Origin: Manis javanica
Lineage: Eukaryota > Chordata > Mammalia > Pholidota > Manidae
Direction: 5' to 3'
DNA length: 64,000 bases
NCBI RefSeq assembly: GCF_040802235.1
Contig: NC_133157.1
Coordinates: 26,615,501 to 26,679,500 of the forward strand
Every line of letters starts with the position of its first letter. Within the stretch, counting starts at the first letter, position 1. Positions 57,604-64,000 of the stretch are shown here, piece after piece. The translations under genes were made by a program, and so were the position numbers. The notes below the pieces were generated by a model. The model was not told the origin of the DNA. It worked only from the letters and a program-made list of their open reading frames with translations, and did no database searches.

Positions 57604-58553
57604 ACAAAATTAACCAGACATTTGTATCAGAATTTCTTCTTCTGGGTCTTTCTGGATATCCAAAGATTGAGATCATTTACTTTGTTATAATTTTAGTAAT
57701 GTATCTAGTGATTCTAATTGGCAACAGTCTTCTGATCATAGCAAACATCTTTGATTCCCATCTTCACACCCCCATGTATTTCTTCCTGGGCAACCTCTCT
57801 TTCCTGGATATCTGCTATACATCATCCTCTGTCCCCTCAACTCTGGTGAGCTTAATCTCAAAGAAAAGAAACATTTCCTTCTCTGGATGTGCAGTACAAA
57901 TGTTCTTCGGGTTTGCAATGGGATCAACCGAGTGTTTGCTCCTTGGAATGATGGCCTTTGACCGCTATGTGGCCATCTGTAACCCTTTGAGATACTCCAT
58001 CATCATGAGCAAGATGGTGTATGTGCTAATGGCTTCTGTGTCATGGCTCTCCGGTGGAATCAACTCAATTGTGCAAACATCCCTTGCCATGGCATTGCCT
58101 TTTTGTGGAAATAATATTATCAATCATTTCACATGTGAAATATTAGCTGTCCTCAAGTTGGCTTGTGCTGACATATCCCTCAATATTATCACCATGGTGA
58201 TATCAAATATGGCATTCCTGGTTCTTCCACTGCTGGTCATTGTTTTCTCCTATATGTTCATCCTCTACACCATCTTGAGAATGAAGTCAGCCACAGGGAG
58301 ACGCAAGGCCTTTTCCACCTGCTCAGCACATCTGACTGTGGTGATCATATTTTATGGTACCATCTTCTTTATGTATGCCAAACCCAAGTCTCAAGAAGTG
58401 TCTGGGGAAAACAAATTGCAAACTTCAGACAAGCTCATTTCCCTATTTTATGGGGTAGTGACCCCCATGCTAAATCCTATAATCTACAGCTTGAGGAATA
58501 AGGATGTAAAAGCTGCTGTAAAATATCTGCTAAACCGAAAACCTATTCTGTAA
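57600..58553 (+). CDS. OR13C3: Olfactory receptor 13C3-like, odorant GPCR (317 aa)
   Basis: An intact single-exon class II OR, expected in olfactory cilia and coupling to Golf. Features: NQT sequon at residues 5-7 and a second, NIS, at 91-93; TM1 with LIGN at 39-42; LHTPMY 55-60; conserved C97 and C179; [10 protein letters not shown] 118-127; [12 protein letters not shown] 234-245; PMLNPIIY 289-296; [11 protein letters not shown] tail. The wording [18 protein letters not shown] and [10 protein letters not shown] is, from memory, closest to human OR13C3, with OR13C4 a close second. No separate OR13C4 exists in this window, so it may be co-orthologous to both. The chosen ATG aligns with other family-13 starts; G at -3 is acceptable context, and a two-codon upstream ORF overlaps it. 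No disabling mutation; ligand unknown. Confidence 0.9.
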   Translation: MNKINQTFVSEFLLLGLSGYPKIEIIYFVIILVMYLVILIGNSLLIIANIFDSHLHTPMYFFLGNLSFLDICYTSSSVPSTLVSLISKKRNISFSGCAVQMFFGFAMGSTECLLLGMMAFDRYVAICNPLRYSIIMSKMVYVLMASVSWLSGGINSIVQTSLAMALPFCGNNIINHFTCEILAVLKLACADISLNIITMVISNMAFLVLPLLVIVFSYMFILYTILRMKSATGRRKAFSTCSAHLTVVIIFYGTIFFMYAKPKSQEVSGENKLQTSDKLISLFYGVVTPMLNPIIYSLRNKDVKAAVKYLLNRKPIL

Positions 58554-60499
58554 GTATTTTCTGTTCAGAAACTGTATATCTTTGTGTAACAGGTACAGAG
58601 ATGGACTTGTAGGTAAATCAGTAAGAACCTGCTTTGGGGAAGCCCTGGTTAAGCAGAGATATTTGTATTCTTCCCCTTCACTAGCCTTAATCAGCTAGAA
58701 TTACTTAAAGCTGTAGTTTGCTATAAGCTCAGCTTCCAACATATCCTGATTCAGATCCTACAAGCATGATTAATTCCATCAGAATCTCATCCTTCTAGTG
58801 TACTGTGGTGGAAATGTAGTAGAAAATGATCACACAGGATTTTGGAAATACAGAGTCAATATACAATTCCACAAACTATGTAAATGGCATTGTATAGACT
58901 ATTCTTTATAAGCCATAATTACCTTATATTGTAATAAGGAAATAAATAAAACCAAGTCCCAATGCCATTTTAAGTTTCAGAAGGTTGCAGAAGCACCTAG
59001 CATAGCTCCAGCTCCACAGTGTCCTAGAATTTCAGAATTGAGGGTAAGAATCCGAATCCAGGACTGAAAGTTACTAGTGAACACCTCTTTTATCCTAAGC
59101 TAGTAATTATGAGAGCTAGATATCTCCCCCTTAAAGTCACTCTGTTAATATAAATCACATTCTCCTTGGCCTTCCCCCTATATCAATATAAAAAGAAGTT
59201 CAGGCAGGGATAAGAAATAAGGGAGTGTTCTACCTTGCAGGGAGTGCATAAGGAGGCATGGTGGGAGGCGTTTCACTATAGTTTCTGTGGACAAATGGGA
59301 AAGTTGATTTTTTTCAATACAAACTCAATGAGGGGAGTTGCAAAAGAGCTTCTTAAGGTTTTGGGTCCTACAAAGAGAGAGTCTGGCTTCTGGCTTGAGT
59401 GGAGGTCTGCAGAGCTTTTGAAGCTGCAGAGGAGCTGTCTAGAAAAGGGAGGAAGGTGGGAGTTTATGTCAAAAATAAACAGAAATGTTAAAATCTGCCT
59501 GAGATGTTCTTATAGGCTCAGAAAGAATGCTAAAAGCAATGATTGGGGGAAATAAAATCAGTTGAAACTCCTCAGTAGATCTGTAATTTCCCTCCCTTTT
59601 TCGGTAGATTCTTTTTCTAGAAGGCCAGTGTTGAGCACAGTATATCTTTGGTGCCCACTATCCAACTTTGTTATAATCTCCTAGCCCACTGTGATAGCTG
59701 GACTTTGATTTTATTTTCCTACTCAGTTTTCCTCTGTTCTGTTTGACTTAGAGCCACAACATGATCCCATATTTCCTACTTAAAGGTTTAATTCTTTGCC
59801 AATCCACTTCCTTTGGGTTGATCCAAATTTCTACTTAAATGATCTGGACTTTAAATTCTGCTGTCCTGTCACTGTCTCACCAGCATTGGAGTGTTGTTAC
59901 TGTAGAAAACCTCCAGTTGTTCTTCTTTGTTCTCTGGGTTAGATCACATTGGCATTGGTTTGGTTCTCTTGAGAAAGGTGTCCCAGGATCTGTGGATGAT
60001 GCCTTTTGAACTTCAAGCGTTTCTCCTCCTCCTTCCTTACTAGAGGCCCCGCATTTGTATTTGATCTTTGTTTCAAATTCCCTTTAACTTTTGACCCACA
60101 GCAAGGTTTTAGGCCTGTGAAGTTATTATTTATACTGTTTTAACCAATTCTTTAGCACCCTAATTTTTTATATTTTCCCCCACAATACCAAGAATGTCAG
60201 TATCTTATCTGAAAGTTTTCAGGTTGAACTCTCTACTTGCTAGAATGTTCCATAAGTATATAAAATTCGACTCGGTAGGGCTTTGATGTAAACAAGGATG
60301 CTTATGCTAATCAATGATCAGAAAATTAACAGATTCAATAATAAGTTGCCCTCCCTAGAAAGTCAGGAAATCTCCAAAAAATTCTTAGGTATATTATTTT
60401 CTAATTAATAAATGAATAATTTTTCAATTTAAAAAATACTAAAAAGTGTAAAAAAATGTTTCACTATGGTCACCTCCTAAAATATCATTTTAAATATTT
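58554..60499. other. Intergenic DNA, nothing assigned
   Basis: An AATAAA at about 58943-58950 could serve OR13C3 as a polyadenylation signal (inference). The 106-codon + frame at 59235-59555 has no recognisable domain. 59600-60110 is less AT-rich and unidentified. Confidence 0.35.
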
Positions 60500-61010
60500 C
60501 CCCTAGTAATGAGAAGTTAATACAGTCATCATGTTTTTATCTTGATATACCACTTAATGTACTATGAACATTTGAGGTTAAAGTTTGTTTTTGTTTTGTT
60601 TTGTTTTTGATGTACAACACACTTATGGATAATTTCTAAGAAGTGAAGTTAATATGGCAGGTGGTATAAACTTTCTTCAGTTTCTGGCTAAATTACCCTC
60701 AGAAAGGTCTGAGGGTATTACCCACCCTAAATACCATTATAAGAATTTATCTAAACATGTTTACAGCTCTGTTTATATACATACATGGACACATATCTCT
60801 GTATATACATATATTCATATATATATTTTTTCTTTAAAACACACTTTGGAAGTTTTTATTTTCAAATATTTAACAAAGAAGTGAGAGTAATTAGTAAAAT
60901 CCCATATACCGATCACACAGCTTAAATAATTACCAACTCATGGTCAACCTTTTTTCATCATGATCTGTCTTCTTCCTCCAGATTATTTTGAAATAAGTCC
61001 TGGACATAAT
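60500..61010 (-). repeat. Possible old L1M-type 3' fragment
   Basis: 'cttatggataatttctaaga / agtgaagttaatatggcagg' recalls antisense 'tgggatcatttctaggagtgg' L1 3' wording. 60840-61000 ('cccatataccgatcacacag', 'cttaaataattaccaactc') recalls an antisense L1M 3'UTR. Low confidence. Confidence 0.3.
60583..60612. repeat. (TTTTG)n simple repeat
   Basis: Five or six imperfect TTTTG/TTTG units. Confidence 0.85.
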
Positions 61011-62369
61011 TATATCATTTTATTGATCTATGGATCTATATTTATATAATTATAGATACAGATATAATATGTAGACATACACTAATTATAGGTATAATGT
61101 GACAAAAAAATATATATGTAATAAGTAGAAATATACTAAGTAGCAAAAAATCCAAGCTCCACCATTCACATTGTAGCCTATGAGAACGTACCTCCTGGGG
61201 CAGGTAAACCATGATATGAATTGATGCCTCCTCTATTTAAGCAAAATGACAGTGGTGGTGTGGACTATGAGCCACAAAAAGAGCACATGAACAATATAGA
61301 AGGCTTTATTTCTCACTCCAGTGGAACATTGCCAAGAGAGAATGCAACCTGTGCATTAACTCAGTTTCTAAATTTCAAGAGAGGTCATGTTTTAAAATTA
61401 AACATGGCAGCACTTGTCCAGAGTTGGATATTTTAATGAACTCATGAAACTTTAGACTGTATACTCAGGTAAGGCTAAAGTCTCCCTATAAAGGTATAGG
61501 ATATTATCCTGCAGGATAAAAGAATTTTAAGCTAAAAAAGGACAGTTCTGAAACTTCAGCTTTACTTCTCAGACCAATTTTGAGCAACCTTCTTTAGAAT
61601 GTTTCAGTCAATGTTGTTTTGTATACCCAAGATGCTGCCATCAAGTACTTACTGAGTTTTAGTATATTTTTGGTCCCGAAGTGTTGATTTCCCTATGATA
61701 CTCTTATACACATAGTAGTTGCCTCCATAGAAAAATTAATTAGAGTATGCCAAAGAGCTTCTGTGAGCCCCCTTTGTATCAGGAATCACTTTCTTTTCTA
61801 TTCACTTTCATTACTTTTTGCCCGGATTATCTTCTTTGGGGGTAGGACTGTTAGGTTTGGCTAGAGAGCTGAACCATAAAACTAGCAGCAATATAAATAT
61901 GGTTAATTATTCTCCCTTTACCTAGTCTGTTATATAGAGTAGGGTTGGATAAGTACACACATATAACTTTGCTTAATTGATCAAGTAACAAAGACAGAAA
62001 CCATTCATCCCATTTTTAAAAAGGTATATTGTCCTTTTTTTTCTCTTCTAGGAATGTGGGCAGTGATATTTAGATGTGTTTGGCAATTAACCCTTTCTCT
62101 GAAAGTCATAAATGCAATCCATGTGCCATGAATGTAGGATCAGGCAAAGAAAAAAAGTGTTTAGAGATAGAGAAGTTTTTTTAATTGCCAGTATCATTCC
62201 TACCATTTTCTCCATATCTTCCCCTAAATATCTCAATAATATATCCAATAGTGGCCTTCTTTTAATTTCACATATATTAATTTTTAAAACACATTCATTC
62301 AGTCCTGAAAACCATTCTTTCTTTTAGTCCATTATCATTTCATAAGAAGGGAATTCAATTGTCTATTCT
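61011..62369. other. Intergenic DNA, AT-rich, nothing assigned
   Basis: 61010-61140 is rich in ATA/TATA. No gene or confidently named repeat. Confidence 0.4.
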
Positions 62370-63500
62370 AGCTTTTATTAGTCCACATTTTGTGGATGGG
62401 AATGTCCTATGTTATTTGGTATCTTGAAACTTTACCGAGTTAGTTTATTAGTTCTAACAGCTTTTTTTTTCTTGGAGTCTTTAAGGTTTTCTCTAAATAA
62501 GGTCATGTCATCTACAAACAGGGATAATTTAATTTCTTCCTTTCTGATGGATGCCTTTTATTTCCTTTTCTTCCCTAATTGCTCAGGCTAGTATTTACAA
62601 GTACCTTGTTGAATGCAAGTGGCAAGTGCAGGCCTGATATTAAAGGAAACGTTTTGGCTTTTCACCATTTGTATATGTCTGCTGTGGGCTTGTCATATAT
62701 GATCTTCATTATGTTGAGGTACATTCTTTCTATCCCTAATTTTTTGAGAGTTTTTTTTGATCATGAAAGGGTATTGAATTTTGTCAAATGCTTTTTATGT
62801 ATCTACTGAATTGATCATATGGTTTTTAATCTTCATTCTGTTAATGTGGTGTTTGACATTTATTGATTTGTGTATGTTGAATCATCCTTGAATCTTAGGG
62901 ATAAATCCCACTTGATCATGGTGTGTAGACCTTATAGTATGCTGTTGAATTTGTTTTGCTTGTATTCTGATTAGAATTTTTATTTATCACAGATACTGGT
63001 CTGTAGTTTTCCTGTAATGTCCTTACCTGGCTTTGGTCTCAGGGTAGTGCTGTCCTCCTAAATTGAATTTGGAAGCACTCCCTCTTCTCCAGTTTTTTGG
63101 AAAAGTTTTAGAGGGACTGGTATTAATTCTTTCTTAAATGTTTGGTATATTCACCATTCAAGCCATCTGGTCCTGGACTCTTCTTTGTTGGGAGGGTTTT
63201 GATTATTGCTTTATTCTCCTCACCTATTTTTATCTGTTCAGATGAACTTAACATAATCAAATACAGAAATTTTATACTTTACTCCCCCCACTCTTTATAT
63301 AATTGGTGTCATTTCAGTTTTCTTTATATTGCATTTCTATTAAAAAGTTTCTGTGTTATTATTCTTACTACTTTTGTCTTTTAATTGACATACTAGTAAT
63401 AAAAGTGACTTACTTGCTTCTATTACAATATACAATTGTTTGAGTTTGTATCTATATTTATCTTTAGCAGTGCGGTCTATATTTCATATCTTTCATGTCC
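62370..63500 (-). mobile_element. Old LINE-1, antisense, internally deleted
   Basis: 62500-63240 carries the antisense RT domain ('aaataaggtcatgtcatcta / caaacagggataatttaatt', the FADDM region; 'ttgtcaaatgctttttatgt'; 'ccatctggtcctggactctt'). From about 63290 it skips to a 5'-side block ('ttttaattgacatactagta', 'tatatttatctttagcagtg') also present in the L1 at 50185-53040, so most of the intervening ORF2 is deleted. Confidence 0.7.
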
Positions 63501-63529
63501 CTGGGTGGATGGGGTTGCCTCTGGGACTT

Positions 63530-64000
63530 TGATCAATATCTCTGGTGTAACTCTTTCCAGGTCTCTGGGTGGGGGCTCCTAACAGGTCCCTAGGCTGGTC
63601 CCTGGGTTGGCAGGACCCTCTAAGGCAATGTCTCTGTGGAGCTGGATCCAGTTTATGGTGCCCTTTGAAGATCTACTGTCAGACCAAGGTCCAGTGCCTA
63701 CCTTCAGAGACACAGATGTGTGTATCTAGTAGAAGACCTTTAGAGAGCAGGAAAACTCTTTGATTGTGGCTGTAAAGGGTTGGAGCTGATTCCAGGGCTA
63801 CTTTGAGATCTTTTGTCAAACCAAGTTCTGCAGGTCTACCACCAGGAACTCAGACAACCTTGTCTCTAGGTGGGGACCTGGTCATGCAGGATGTTCCCAG
63901 CAAGGGACTGAAACAGAATTACAGGGCCAGCTCAGGATCTGCAGTCAGAGGTTGGAGGCCTACCTTGGGGCACACACTGATGTGTCTCCTCCCCAGTACC
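63530..64000. repeat. Degenerate tandem units of about 125-145 bp, continues past window end
   Basis: Three successive blocks share 'gagctg(g)atcca', 'tttgagatct..tgtcagacca' and 'gg(t)cctacc..' at matching positions, with the first landmark at 63639, 63783 and about 63906. GC-rich relative to the rest of the window. It may be the monomeric 5'UTR of the adjacent old L1 or an unrelated minisatellite. Confidence 0.55.

Noticed and set aside
59235-59555. 106-codon + frame downstream of OR13C3
   Set aside because: No recognisable motif or conserved domain, and no supporting splice or regulatory context.
1-64000. CRISPR arrays, phage, integrons, defence islands, operons
   Set aside because: Sequence composition, L1/MIR/L2 repeats and intronless OR genes show mammalian nuclear DNA. 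No regularly spaced repeats or prokaryotic gene clusters were seen.

Overview
This is a stretch of placental-mammal nuclear DNA from an olfactory receptor (OR) gene cluster. It is AT-rich and repeat-laden. The only intact protein-coding genes are three single-exon OR coding regions of family 13. I found no bacterial, viral or defence-type system, and no rRNA, tRNA or CRISPR. The OR proteins match, from memory, the human 9q31 cluster: OR13F1 at 9322-10281 (+), OR13C8 at 40006-40965 (-) and OR13C3 (or the OR13C3/C4 ancestor) at 57600-58553 (+). A fourth family-13 gene at about 14623-15131 (-) is a truncated, frameshifted pseudogene, and a tiny second OR scrap lies about 0.9 kb further on.

Layout. 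1-1531 is the 5' part of an antisense L1. 1.5-9.2 kb holds old L1, L2 and MIR fragments and a 5'-inverted L1. Then come OR13F1, an MLT1-type solo LTR (10.6-11.0 kb), ancient MIR/L2 sequence and the OR pseudogene abutting an L1 3' end. 16.5-26.1 kb is mostly unassigned sequence with MIRs, a (CA)n tract and a local 152-bp duplication. 26.2-38.8 kb is two essentially full-length antisense L1s back to back. Their target-site duplications indicate that the left one inserted into the end of the right one. Then come OR13C8, an old sense L1 (42.8-44.9 kb), a TA-flanked inverted-repeat DNA transposon (47.2 kb), an old antisense L1 (50.2-53.0 kb), OR13C3, about 3.8 kb of largely unassigned sequence, and another old antisense L1 running to the window end.

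Organism. There are no recognisable Alu, B1/B2, BovB/Bov-tA or carnivore-type tRNA-Lys SINEs, while L1 is abundant with several 3'-end subfamilies. That argues against primate, rodent, ruminant and carnivore. The L1 style and a 74-bp retrocopied fragment remind me of pangolin sequence, but this is recollection and not established here.

How the genes work together. The ORs are independent odorant GPCRs, normally expressed one allele per sensory neuron, and do not form a pathway. Compared with the human order as I remember it (F1+, C4-, C3-, C8+), the block carrying C8 and C3 looks inverted here (C8-, C3+). L1 elements make up most of the spacer DNA.
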